DNA from: CF-118 sp035934385
GTDB lineage: Bacteria; Chloroflexota; Dormibacteria; Dormibacterales; Dormibacteraceae
Direction: 5' to 3'
NCBI GenBank assembly: GCA_035934385.1
Contig: DASYXY010000081.1
Location: 106,840 to 170,839 of the forward strand
Length of the DNA: 64,000 bases
This document shows positions 1 through 8,149 of the stretch, piece by piece (within the stretch, counting starts at the first letter, position 1; each line of letters begins with the position of its first letter). A program made the position numbers and the translations under genes. Below the pieces are notes generated by a model that saw nothing but the letters and a program-made list of their open reading frames with translations, was not told the origin of the DNA and did not search any database.

Positions 1-1136
1 TCGCGGTCAACGAGATCCGGCCGGTCGCCGCCCACCACGACGAGACCGAGGAGTTTCCGTACGAGGTCGTCAAGAAGGCGCACAAGCTGGGCCTCAGCCC
101 TGCGGCGTTTCTGCCGGAGGAGTACGGCGGCCAGGGTCTCGACTTCCTGACCGAGCTCATGCTCAATGAGGAGCTGTCGTGGGGATGCGCGGGCATTGCA
201 GTCTGCATCCAGTCCATGGCGCTGGCCATCGCCGGCATCCGCTCGAGCGGCACCGAGGAGCAGAAGAAACGCTGGCTTCCCGAGTTCACCAACCCCGACA
301 AGCTGGTGCTCGGCGGTTTAGGCCTCACGGAGCCCGACTCCGGCTCGGACGCCCTCGCGATGAAGACTCGTGCTCAGCGTGTCAACGACGGCTACGTGCT
401 CAATGGCACCAAGCAGTTCTGCACCAACGGCGGCATCGCTGACTACCACGTCATCTACGCGAACACAGATCCGACCAAGGGACCCGCGGGCATCGCCTCC
501 TTCCTGGTGCCCAAGGGGACGCCCGGCTTGAAGATGGGCCGCAAGGAACAGAAGCTCGGGGTCCGCGCGAGCCACACCGCGCAGGTCATCCTCGACGACT
601 GCCACCTCCCGCTCGACCACCGCCTCGGAGGCGAACCTGACGCGGACAACGCCGGCCCCGGCGCGCTCGGCGCTCTCATGACGCTCGAGGCCACGCGTCC
701 AGGCGTTGCCGCAGGTGCGTTGGGCATCGCCCGCGCCGCGTATGAGTTCGCGCTCGACTACGCACAGGACCGGAAGCAGTTCGGAAAGCCGCTGTGGCAG
801 CACGAGGCGATCGGTTTCAAGCTGGCCGATATGGCGATGAAGATCGACGCGGCGCGTCTGCTCATCTGGCGTGCCGGCTGGATGGCGACGCAGGGCCGGC
901 CGTTCGAGCGAGCCGAAGGATCGATGGCCAAGTGTTTCGCGGCCGACGTCGCGATGGAGGTCACCACCGACGCCATCCAGGTGCTTGGCGGCTACGGGTA
1001 CATCAAGGAGTACCCGGTCGAGAAGTGGTTTCGAGACGCGAAGATCTACCAGATCTGGGAAGGCACGGCGGAGATCCAGAGGCTCGTCATCTCGCGCGCG
1101 ATCTCAGGCTCCCGCGCTTCCATCAAGATTCGATAG
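1..1136 (+). CDS. Acyl-CoA dehydrogenase, 5' end cut by window
   Basis: FAD-dependent alpha,beta-dehydrogenation of acyl-CoA thioesters. The frame is open from base 3, so the N-terminal part lies outside the window and the first in-frame ATG at 159 is internal. The middle-domain signature LTEPDSGSDA is present, followed by a beta-domain with GTKQFCTNGG. The C-terminal helical domain carries the family signature with the catalytic glutamate in IWEGTAEIQ, about residue 301 counted from the 159 ATG. It precedes an SDR and an enoyl-CoA hydratase, which suggests a fatty or branched acyl-CoA degradation group, although a 163-bp gap rich in hairpins separates it from them. Chain-length specificity cannot be read from the sequence. 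Confidence 0.93.
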   Translation, partial: AVNEIRPVAAHHDETEEFPYEVVKKAHKLGLSPAAFLPEEYGGQGLDFLTELMLNEELSWGCAGIAVCIQSMALAIAGIRSSGTEEQKKRWLPEFTNPDKLVLGGLGLTEPDSGSDALAMKTRAQRVNDGYVLNGTKQFCTNGGIADYHVIYANTDPTKGPAGIASFLVPKGTPGLKMGRKEQKLGVRASHTAQVILDDCHLPLDHRLGGEPDADNAGPGALGALMTLEATRPGVAAGALGIARAAYEFALDYAQDRKQFGKPLWQHEAIGFKLADMAMKIDAARLLIWRAGWMATQGRPFERAEGSMAKCFAADVAMEVTTDAIQVLGGYGYIKEYPVEKWFRDAKIYQIWEGTAEIQRLVISRAISGSRASIKIR

Positions 1137-1141
1137 CACAA

Positions 1142-1234
1142 GGGGGGCAGGCCCCCCTTGGGGGGAACCCCCCCGCCTCGCCACGTGTTGCGGTCAAGGT
1201 GGCGTGCGCAGTCATGGCGCGGCAAAGCCGCGCC
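1142..1234. repeat. Cluster of perfect GC hairpins between genes
   Basis: Runs of six G and six C alternate at 1142-1174, so that several mutually exclusive stems are possible. A separate perfect 8-bp stem, GGCGCGGC with loop AAA and GCCGCGCC, lies at 1216-1234. No U-tract follows either one, so an intrinsic terminator is not clearly supported. Termination or a dispersed palindrome are the likeliest readings. Confidence 0.5.
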
Positions 1235-1299
1235 AACCCGGCGACGCTAGAGTGGAGAGCCCGTGACCAAGCCGCGATGTAAAGCTGAAGGGTGGGCGC

Positions 1300-2139
1300 A
1301 TGTTTGATCTGAAAGGCAGGGTTGCCGTCGTCACCGGCGCCTCGCGCGGGCTCGGACGCCAGGACGCGCTCACGCTGGCGAGCATGGGCGCGGATGTCGT
1401 CATCACCGACGTGCTCGTTGAGGACGACCCCGAGCTCGAGAAGACTGCCGAAGCCCAGGGCTCAACCCTCGCGCAGGTCGCGGTTTCACAGGGTTGGGTT
1501 CATTCCAACGCCACGGCCGAAGAGATAAGGCAGATGGGCCGCAAGTCACTCGCCATCAAGATGGACGTGACCAATCGCGACCAGATCCGCGAAGTGTTCA
1601 AGAAGGTCAGGGACGAGTTCGGCAAGATCGACATCCTGATCAACAACGCCGCAACGCTTGATCACACGGCCCAGATTCCGAACCAGTCGTACGAGCTCTG
1701 GGATCGCGACGTGAGGGTCAACCTCACCGGCGCGTTCAACTGCACCAAGGAGGTGTGGCCGTATCTCGTCGAGAACAACTGGGGGCGGCTCGTCTTCATG
1801 TCGTCGGTTGCGGGCACGCTCGGCGGCTTTGGCCAGGCGAGCTATTCAGCCACCAAGGCGGCGCTGATCGGCCTCGCGAAGACGGCCGCGCTCGAAGGCG
1901 GCCGGCACAACATCACGTCCAACGCGATCGCGCCCGGGATCATCATGTCCGAGGCCGGCGCGGCCGCGGAATCGGTGAACCCGATGTATGCGCGCTTCAA
2001 GGCGCGCACGGTCTTCAAGAGGTTTGGCCAGCCCCAGGACATCTCGAGCACCATCGGGTTCCTCTGCACCGAGGATGCGGGCTACATCACGGGAGCGGTG
2101 ATCGAGGTCGCCGGCGGCATCCCCCTGTTCACGGCGTGA
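1300..2139 (+). CDS. SDR-family oxidoreductase
   Basis: NAD(P)-dependent short-chain dehydrogenase/reductase of the FabG or 3-hydroxyacyl-CoA dehydrogenase type, 279 residues. The cofactor motif TGASRGLG is at 12-19, NNAA at 115-118, the catalytic serine about 169, and Y182-x-x-x-K186 in SYSATK. Compared with a usual 245-250-residue FabG there is an extra segment of about 25-30 residues after the second beta-strand (roughly 41-72, EDDPELEKTA onwards). The stop overlaps the start of the enoyl-CoA hydratase in TGATG, so the two are co-translated. With the acyl-CoA dehydrogenase upstream, a beta-oxidation-like role is plausible; the substrate is unknown. Confidence 0.9.
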   Translation: MFDLKGRVAVVTGASRGLGRQDALTLASMGADVVITDVLVEDDPELEKTAEAQGSTLAQVAVSQGWVHSNATAEEIRQMGRKSLAIKMDVTNRDQIREVFKKVRDEFGKIDILINNAATLDHTAQIPNQSYELWDRDVRVNLTGAFNCTKEVWPYLVENNWGRLVFMSSVAGTLGGFGQASYSATKAALIGLAKTAALEGGRHNITSNAIAPGIIMSEAGAAAESVNPMYARFKARTVFKRFGQPQDISSTIGFLCTEDAGYITGAVIEVAGGIPLFTA

Positions 2140-2939
2140 TGGGCGAGCTCATCGACGTCGAACGCGACGGCGCCATCGCCCGCGTCGTCATGCATCGCAA
2201 CAAGATCAACGCGATCGCCGAGGACCTATTGTCGGAGCTGGGGGCGGCCTTCACCGAGCTGGGCAAGGACCAATCGGTCCGCGCGGTGGTCCTGGCCTCG
2301 GCCTACGAGAAGTACTTCAGTGCCGGCGCCGACCTCGGATCGATGGCGACGATCGACCGCAGCGCGACGGACGCCGTCGATCAGATCAAGGCGGTGATGA
2401 AGCGCCTTAACAAGCACTACGACGCCGTCGAGCATTGCCCGAAACCCGTGATCGCGGCAATCAACGGGCACGCACAGGGCGGCGGGTGCGAGCTCGCTCT
2501 CTGCTGCGACTTCCGAGTGATGGTCGAGGACGGGCGCTCGCGCATCGGCCAGACCGAGTCCGCACTCGGCCTCATGCCTGGCGCCGGCGGCACGCAGCGT
2601 CTACCGCGCCTGATCGGCATGGCCAGGGCGAAGCGCTTCATCATCGAGTCGACGCGCCTTTCGGCCATAGAGGCCGCAGAGGTCGGGCTCGTGGATCGCG
2701 CGGTCGCGCCGGAAGAGTTCAAGCCGGCCGTAGACGAGCTCGCCGGGAAGCTCGCCAAAGGCCCGACGTTCGCGTATGCCATGATCAAAGACGCGCTCCA
2801 CCGCGGCTATGACAAGCCGCTGCACGACGCGCTCGAGATCGAGATCGAGAACTTCGCCCGCACGTCGCTGAGCACCGACGCCGCGATCGGCATCATGAGC
2901 TTCCTCTCGAAGCAGGAGCCGGAGTTCACCGGTTCCTGA
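2139..2939 (+). CDS. Enoyl-CoA hydratase/isomerase family protein
   Basis: Crotonase-fold enzyme of 266 residues. The oxyanion-hole segments are SAGAD (61-65) and GGGCELA (114-120). Both glutamates typical of true hydratases are present, E118 in GGGCE and E140 in QTESALG, which favours hydratase over an isomerase or a hydrolase variant. The ATG at 2139 shares one base with the upstream SDR stop, TGATG. An in-frame extension far upstream runs through the SDR gene and is not credible. It probably hydrates the product of the dehydrogenase encoded two genes upstream. Confidence 0.93.
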   Translation: MGELIDVERDGAIARVVMHRNKINAIAEDLLSELGAAFTELGKDQSVRAVVLASAYEKYFSAGADLGSMATIDRSATDAVDQIKAVMKRLNKHYDAVEHCPKPVIAAINGHAQGGGCELALCCDFRVMVEDGRSRIGQTESALGLMPGAGGTQRLPRLIGMARAKRFIIESTRLSAIEAAEVGLVDRAVAPEEFKPAVDELAGKLAKGPTFAYAMIKDALHRGYDKPLHDALEIEIENFARTSLSTDAAIGIMSFLSKQEPEFTGS

Positions 2940-2987
2940 TGTCGAATCTCCAACGCGCCGATCGTCGGTACTGACAGGAGGTTTTAG

Positions 2988-3353
2988 ATGAAATACGTTC
3001 TGTTGTTCGGCGGCACGATGGAAGGCGTCGAGAAGCTCGAGGGCGAGGCCCGATCCGGATTGATGGCCGATTACGAGAAGTCCGGTCAGTGGTTCGACAA
3101 GTACGGCAAGGCGGGCAAGGTGGTCGGCGGCCACGAGCTGCAAGGGCCGAGCACCGCCACCACTGTGTCGCGCAGGAACGGGAAGGTCGTGATCACCGAC
3201 GGTCCGTTCATCGAGTCCAAAGAGGTCATCGGCGGCTTCGCGATCATCGAGGTGGCCGACCTGGACGAGGCGCTCGCCATGGCCAAGGAGTGGCCGGGCA
3301 CGGTCGAGATCCGGCCGATCGTCGACCACTCCCAGGACGAGCACCCCCACTAG
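2988..3353 (+). CDS. YCII-related (DGPF) protein 1
   Basis: Small dimeric alpha/beta protein of 121 residues in the YCII/DGPF family. It starts MKYVLLFGG and contains the diagnostic TDGPFIESKEVIGGF motif in the middle. A strong AGGAGG ribosome site lies 8 bases before the ATG. The family has no well-established reaction, but in many genomes DGPF genes sit beside an ECF42-type sigma factor, exactly as here. A paralogue follows immediately, so this is a tandem duplication. Confidence 0.9.
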   Translation: MKYVLLFGGTMEGVEKLEGEARSGLMADYEKSGQWFDKYGKAGKVVGGHELQGPSTATTVSRRNGKVVITDGPFIESKEVIGGFAIIEVADLDEALAMAKEWPGTVEIRPIVDHSQDEHPH

Positions 3354-3403
3354 GCTGTCGATTTCCGGGCGCGTCGTTCGTCGTCTTGCGTGAGGAGGTG
3401 CCC

Positions 3404-3745
3404 ATGAAATACGTGCTGCTCTTTGTCGGGACCCAGGAGGACCAGGACCGTTGGGACTCGCAGTCCAAAGAGGACTACCAGGCCGCGATGGCCGCGGCCG
3501 GGAAGTGGTTCGGCGACTACACGAAGGCCGGCAACATCGTCGGCGGCGAACAGCTCAAGGGCACGGTGACCACAGTCCGCCGGGAAAATGGCGGGCATGT
3601 CGTGACCGACGGGCCTTTCATCGAGACGAAGGAAGTCATCGGCGGGTTCGCGGTGGTCGAGGCGAAGGACCTCGAGGACGCATACACCATCGCCAAGGCC
3701 TGGCCGGGGGGCCCTGTCGAAGTGTGGCCGGCGGTGGAAGACTAA
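3404..3745 (+). CDS. YCII-related (DGPF) protein 2
   Basis: Second DGPF-family protein, 113 residues, with the same MKYVLLF start and a VTDGPFIETKEVIGGF motif. The ATG at 3404 is chosen because GAGGAGG lies just upstream and the homology with the first copy starts there; the longer open frame from 3089 is a shadow of the first copy. It is the direct neighbour of the ECF42-type sigma gene and probably its regulatory partner or target. The function of the family is not established. Confidence 0.9.
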   Translation: MKYVLLFVGTQEDQDRWDSQSKEDYQAAMAAAGKWFGDYTKAGNIVGGEQLKGTVTTVRRENGGHVVTDGPFIETKEVIGGFAVVEAKDLEDAYTIAKAWPGGPVEVWPAVED

Positions 3746-4965
3746 GGGGCCTGAGCCAAGCTCGTCCTGGAGCCGATGACACGGTCGCGGCGGTCTTCCG
3801 CGAAGAGGCCGGTCGCCTGACCGCTGCCCTCGTGCGTGTCCTCGGCAATTTCGACCTGGCCGAGGAGGTCGTCCAGGACAGCCTGGTGGCGGCGCTCGAG
3901 AAATGGCCGGAGCAGGGCATCCCAGACAACCCCGGTGCGTGGTTGATGACCACCGCACGCCGGCGGGCCATCGACATCCTGCGCCGGGATCGGCGCTATG
4001 CCGAGAAGCTGGCTCTACTGGAGCGCTCGCACTTGCCCGCTGAGTCATCGGAGGCTGACGACCGCCTCCGGTTGATCTTCACGTGCTGCCACCCGGCGCT
4101 GCCGCTGGACGGCCAGGTGGCGCTCACCCTGCGCGCGGTGGCCGGCTTCACGACGCCGGAGATCGCAGCGGCATTCCTTGTGTCCGAAGCGACCATGGCG
4201 CAGCGGATCGTTCGCGCCAAGCGCAAGATCGTGGCGGCGAACATCCCATACCGGCTGCCTGAAGGCTCCGAGCTGCCCGCCCGGCTAGAGGCCGTGCTGG
4301 CCGTCCTCTACCTGATGTTCAACGAGGGCTATTTGAGCCGTGGCCCGCTGTTCGGAATGCGGCGTGACCTCGCGGAGGACGCGCTCTGGCTCACGGGCCT
4401 GTTGGACCGGCTCCTCCCGAACCAGGCCGAGGTGCTTGGCCTTCTGGCCCTTATGCGCCTCCACCTCGCGCGGTCAGCGGCGCGCTTCACCGCGTCGGGC
4501 GAGCTCATCCTCCTCCCCGAGCAGGACCGCTCGTTGTGGGACCGCGACGGCATCGCAGAAGGCGTGCGGATACTCGACTCGGCGGCGCTGCTGCGAAGGC
4601 CTGGGCCGTACCAGGTGCAGGCCGCGATCGCCGCGGTCCACGCGGAGGCACGCACCTGGGACTCGACAGACTGGAGCCAGATCGTTCTTCTGTACGACAC
4701 CCTCCTGCGCATATCCGACTCCCCGGTCGTGCGGTTGAATCGTGCAATCGCATTGAGCCACCAAGCCGGCCCCGAGGCTGCGCTCGGGGAGGTGAACGAC
4801 CTGGCCATGGTGCTCGGGGAATACCACCTGCTCCACTCGACGCGGGCGGAGCTGCTGGACCAGATCGGCGAGAAAGAGCAGGCGCGACAGGCGAGATTGC
4901 GTGCGCTCGAGCTCTGTCAGAACCCCGCCGAGCGAGCCCTCCTGGAGCGAAAGCTCAACGGTTAG
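3724..4965 (+). CDS. ECF42-type RNA polymerase sigma factor with C-terminal TPR-like domain
   Basis: About 413 residues: sigma region 2 (FREEAGRLTAALVRVLG through DNPGAWLMTTARRRAIDILR), region 4 (LTLRAVAGFTTPEIAAAFLV), then the long DUF6596/TPR-like extension with YLMFNEGY that defines the ECF42 group, which is known to be linked to DGPF genes. It presumably directs polymerase to the DGPF promoters. Start choice is uncertain. GTG 3724 overlaps the upstream gene by 22 bases. CTG 3751 has AAGGGG just upstream and gives the N-terminus expected for the family (about ten residues before TVAAVFREE). No anti-sigma gene is adjacent, consistent with control by the C-terminal extension. Confidence 0.92.
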   Translation: MAGGGRLRGLSQARPGADDTVAAVFREEAGRLTAALVRVLGNFDLAEEVVQDSLVAALEKWPEQGIPDNPGAWLMTTARRRAIDILRRDRRYAEKLALLERSHLPAESSEADDRLRLIFTCCHPALPLDGQVALTLRAVAGFTTPEIAAAFLVSEATMAQRIVRAKRKIVAANIPYRLPEGSELPARLEAVLAVLYLMFNEGYLSRGPLFGMRRDLAEDALWLTGLLDRLLPNQAEVLGLLALMRLHLARSAARFTASGELILLPEQDRSLWDRDGIAEGVRILDSAALLRRPGPYQVQAAIAAVHAEARTWDSTDWSQIVLLYDTLLRISDSPVVRLNRAIALSHQAGPEAALGEVNDLAMVLGEYHLLHSTRAELLDQIGEKEQARQARLRALELCQNPAERALLERKLNG

Positions 4966-6119
4966 CGGGCTGCGGCCCCTTCGAGTGCTGCGGCCGCGAC
5001 AGCAGGTGGGTCGGTTGCCCTGAGACGGAGCGAGTGAGCTTGTGCCGCCGCAGCCATTGCCTTGTCGGCGAGCGCGTGCCCGAGCGCCTCTCGCATTGCC
5101 CCGGCCGACACGGCATCGCGCGGAACGATCCTGGCAACTCCGAGCGCTTGCGCGCGCGCAGCGACGCCGGGCTGGTCGCGGCCCCACGGCGCAAGCACCA
5201 TCGGGCAGCCGTACCAGAGGCCTTTCATCACAGAGCCGTGTCCCGCGTGGCTGACGAACACCACCGCGCGCTCGAGGACATGCCCATGCGGGGCGGTGTG
5301 GACCGCGCGAGCGTTGGCGGGCAGCTCACCCAGTTCGGCGGGATCGTGCTCGGGCCCGACAGTGACCAGAACACGCACGGGGCGGTCCGCCAGGGCTTCG
5401 AGTGCAGCCCTCGCGATGGGCACATCGTCCTGGGCTTCCGTGCTGATGGAGACGAGCACCCACGGATCGCCCGGCTCGGACAGGTATGGCGGCACCGCCT
5501 GGGGAGGTTCCCAAACTCCTAACGGTCCGGAATACAGATGTGTGGGTGGGAGGCCGGCAAAGCCATAGTCGAAGTGCTGATCCGTGGCGTGGAGCACGAG
5601 CCGGGCTTCCGCAAGCAAGGGCACGAACCCACCGATCAAGGCCACAGCCCGCGGCCCGAAGTCTTGCTCGAGGGGCCTCGGGGGATTGGGCCCGACATAG
5701 AAGGTGCTGTTGATGACTGCCCACGGAGTGTCCGGCGCGAGCCTGTGAAGAACCTCGATGCCGAAGAGGCTCGTCACGATCAGCGCCGCGTCCCGGCCGG
5801 CCAGCCGATCGGCCAGGGCGGCTGCCATGCGGCGCGACCACTCGGACAGCCGCGCGTCGACAAGCGCACCGGCGCGAGCGTGGTCGCCCCCCGCTTCCAC
5901 CATCGCTTGCCGGATGGCGCCGGCCAGGAACGGGCCAAGGTCAAGGTCGCCAGGTAGAGACTCGGACTCGATGCCAAGGCCGCGCGCGACATTGGCCGTG
6001 GCTTGATCGCCGATCAGCGCGACTTCACGCCCCACGGAGTGCAGGCGAGTCGCGGCAGCCAGCAGTGGCTGCAAGTCGCCCCCGGCGCCCGCGGTGGCTA
6101 CGAAGACGAAGCCGCTCAG
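4962..6119 (-). CDS. Glycosyltransferase, GT1/UGT-like, probable CTG start
   Basis: GT-B glycosyltransferase related to macrolide and UDP-glucuronosyl transferases. The C-terminal donor site is clear: FVSHAGHGSVMKGLWYGCP followed by a QPGVAARAQALG segment. The first conventional start, TTG at 6074, would begin at QPLLAAA and delete the first Rossmann strand. Fifteen codons upstream, CTG at 6119 restores SGFVFVATAGAGGD, the expected strand and glycine loop, and overlaps the stop of the upstream CinA-like gene as CTGA. I therefore annotate CTG 6119, giving 385 residues. The gene converges with the sigma factor with a 4-base overlap. Donor and acceptor are unknown. Confidence 0.85.
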   Translation of the reverse strand: MSGFVFVATAGAGGDLQPLLAAATRLHSVGREVALIGDQATANVARGLGIESESLPGDLDLGPFLAGAIRQAMVEAGGDHARAGALVDARLSEWSRRMAAALADRLAGRDAALIVTSLFGIEVLHRLAPDTPWAVINSTFYVGPNPPRPLEQDFGPRAVALIGGFVPLLAEARLVLHATDQHFDYGFAGLPPTHLYSGPLGVWEPPQAVPPYLSEPGDPWVLVSISTEAQDDVPIARAALEALADRPVRVLVTVGPEHDPAELGELPANARAVHTAPHGHVLERAVVFVSHAGHGSVMKGLWYGCPMVLAPWGRDQPGVAARAQALGVARIVPRDAVSAGAMREALGHALADKAMAAAAQAHSLRLRATDPPAVAAAALEGAAAR

Positions 6120-6898
6120 CCCGAAACCGGCGTCATGCCCAGCTCAGCGGTGCGCCGCCTGATGATCTCGATCACGCCGTCCACTCGCTTGGCCTCAGCA
6201 CCGAGGCAGCGGATGACCAGCTCTTTGGTCTCGAAGTTGGGATAGGAGCCGACCGACACGTCGGGGTATTTCTCCTCGAGCTCACGCATCAACGGATAGA
6301 ACTTCGCTTCGATCGCGAACGTGAATCGCAGCTCGCGGACGATCGCGCCGGGCGCGTCGCTGAGATATTTCGGCTCGAGCTCCTCCGTGAAGATGCCTTT
6401 CAGCTCCATCGGCACGCCCGGTAGGACGAAGAGCCGGTGACCGTCCTGCTCGTACACGACACCTGGCGCCATCCCGCGCCGGTTCTTGAACACGTGAGCG
6501 GGGTAGGCCGGGATGCGGGCCATTCGGAGATTGGCCTCGGTCACGTCGGGAGAGTCCATGAGCCCGGCTTCATGCAGCCGCTTCACGCGCCGCTCGATCC
6601 GGGCGCGCGTCTCCTCCCAGATGACGAGCTCGCGGCTTAGGGCTTCCGCCAGGGCCGCGAAGGTGCGGTCGTCAGGCGTGGGACCCAGTCCGCCACAGCA
6701 GAAGACCTCGGCGACTTCCGTGTCGCCAAGCTCGCGCCGGACCTGCTCGACGATCTCGGCCGCGCGGTCGCGGACGACCGTGATCCGCATGACCGGATGA
6801 CCGAGCAATCGGAGCCTCTCCGCGAGCCAATGCGAGTTCGTATCCAGGGTGAAGCCACCGACCAGCTCGTCACCGATGGCGACAATGCTCGAACTCAT
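6116..6898 (-). CDS. CinA-like molybdopterin-binding-domain protein
   Basis: 260 residues, matching the N-terminal MoCF_biosynth half of competence/damage-inducible protein CinA and lacking the C-terminal nicotinamide-nucleotide amidase domain. Motifs are GDELVGGFTLDTNSHWL near the start (canonically GDELL...NTN..WL) and GGLGPTPDD. ATG 6898 is chosen because homology begins there; the same frame stays open far upstream only as antisense to the ABC genes. It is divergent from acylphosphatase and translationally coupled to the glycosyltransferase. Proteins of this type have been linked to ADP-ribose or FAD pyrophosphatase activity; the role here is inferred only. Confidence 0.88.
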   Translation of the reverse strand: MSSSIVAIGDELVGGFTLDTNSHWLAERLRLLGHPVMRITVVRDRAAEIVEQVRRELGDTEVAEVFCCGGLGPTPDDRTFAALAEALSRELVIWEETRARIERRVKRLHEAGLMDSPDVTEANLRMARIPAYPAHVFKNRRGMAPGVVYEQDGHRLFVLPGVPMELKGIFTEELEPKYLSDAPGAIVRELRFTFAIEAKFYPLMRELEEKYPDVSVGSYPNFETKELVIRCLGAEAKRVDGVIEIIRRRTAELGMTPVSG

Positions 6899-6916
6899 CG
6901 CCGCTAGCCTAAAACC

Positions 6917-7189
6917 GTGGAGCGTCTTCATGCGGTGATCCAGGGCGATGTCCAGGGCGTAGGCTTCCGCTACTTCGTCACGCGAACCGCGCGTCCGAGG
7001 GGCATTCGAGGATGGGTGCGCAACCGCCCCGACGGCGCGGTCGAGGTCGTGGCGGAGGGCGAGCGCCCGGTCCTGGAGCAGCTCCTGGAGGCGGTTCGTG
7101 AGGGCCCGCGTGCCGCGCACGTGACACGTGTCGATATCGACTGGACTGCCGCCACCGGCGGCCTGGAGCCCTTCGACCTTACTTACTGA
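6917..7189 (+). CDS. acyP: Acylphosphatase
   Basis: Hydrolyses acyl phosphates. At 90 residues it has the standard length, with GDVQGVGFR carrying the catalytic arginine and WVRNRPDG carrying the catalytic asparagine. The start is GTG. The only plausible promoter is a TAGCCT -10 element at 6905-6910, whose +7 position is the G of the GTG, so the mRNA is probably leaderless. It is divergent from the CinA-like gene and lies 15 bases upstream of an ABC transporter operon. Confidence 0.95.
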   Translation: MERLHAVIQGDVQGVGFRYFVTRTARPRGIRGWVRNRPDGAVEVVAEGERPVLEQLLEAVREGPRAAHVTRVDIDWTAATGGLEPFDLTY

Positions 7190-7204
7190 GAGAATCTCGG
7201 CGCC

Positions 7205-8149
7205 TTGATTGAGGTTGAAGGCCTGACCAAGTACTACGGCGAACGCGCGGCCGTCCAGGACGTGACGTTCTCCGTCCCGTCCGGCCAGGTGCTCGGTTTC
7301 CTCGGCCCGAACGGCGCCGGCAAGTCGACGACCATGCGCATCCTCACCGGCTACATCGGGGCCACGTCCGGTTCCGCGAGCGTGGCGGGCTTCGACGTGT
7401 TCTCTGAGTCGCGGGAGGTCCGGCGGCGAATCGGCTACCTGCCCGAGACGGCGCCTCTCTACAACGAGATGCGCGTCGCCGGCTTTCTGGCGCTGATGTG
7501 CAAGCTGCGCGGCGTGCCTCCGTCGCGGCGGCGGGCGCACATCGATGACGCAATCGAAGCATGCGGGCTCGGCGAGCGCCGCGACGAGGTCATCGGCAGG
7601 CTCTCGCGTGGACTCCGCCAGCGGGTCGGCCTGGCGCAAGCGATAGTCCACCAGCCCGAGGCGCTCATCCTCGACGAGCCGACCGCCGGTCTCGACCCCG
7701 GCCAGACGCGAGAAACGCGCGACCTGATCCGTCAACTGGGCCGCGACCGCACCGTGGTGCTTTCCAGCCACATCCTCTCGGAGGTCGAGGCCACCTGCGA
7801 GCGCGTCCTGATCATCAACGATGGCCGGCTCGTCGCCGACGGCGCGCCCGGCAAGCTTGCGCAGCGCATCGGCACGGGGCGCAAGCACGAGGTCGAGTTG
7901 GTCGTGCGCGGCGACCCGGATGAGGTCGAGGCCGCGCTGCGCGACGTGCACGGGGTTGACGCCATCACGTCGACGCCGACCGAAAGCGGTGTGGTCAGGG
8001 TCGTGGTCGGCTCTCGAATGCCGGACCTCCGCGAGGCCCTGTCGAAAGCGGTGATCGATGGCGGTTTCGGGCTGCTCGAGGTGCAGGCGCGGACGTTGAG
8101 CCTCGAGGATGTCTTCCTCCAGCTCACCAGGTCGGAAGACGAAAGTTGA
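7205..8149 (+). CDS. ABC transporter ATP-binding protein (GldA-like)
   Basis: 314 residues. Walker A GPNGAGKST at 34-42, signature LSRGLRQRVGLAQA, Walker B LILDEPTAGLDP, and a C-terminal extension typical of ABC-2 exporters. The start is TTG at 7205. The stop overlaps the permease start in TTGA. With the permease and the GldG-like protein it forms the three-part Gld-type ABC system found in gliding bacteria and in many non-gliders, so the genes do not by themselves show gliding. Confidence 0.93.
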   Translation: MIEVEGLTKYYGERAAVQDVTFSVPSGQVLGFLGPNGAGKSTTMRILTGYIGATSGSASVAGFDVFSESREVRRRIGYLPETAPLYNEMRVAGFLALMCKLRGVPPSRRRAHIDDAIEACGLGERRDEVIGRLSRGLRQRVGLAQAIVHQPEALILDEPTAGLDPGQTRETRDLIRQLGRDRTVVLSSHILSEVEATCERVLIINDGRLVADGAPGKLAQRIGTGRKHEVELVVRGDPDEVEAALRDVHGVDAITSTPTESGVVRVVVGSRMPDLREALSKAVIDGGFGLLEVQARTLSLEDVFLQLTRSEDES

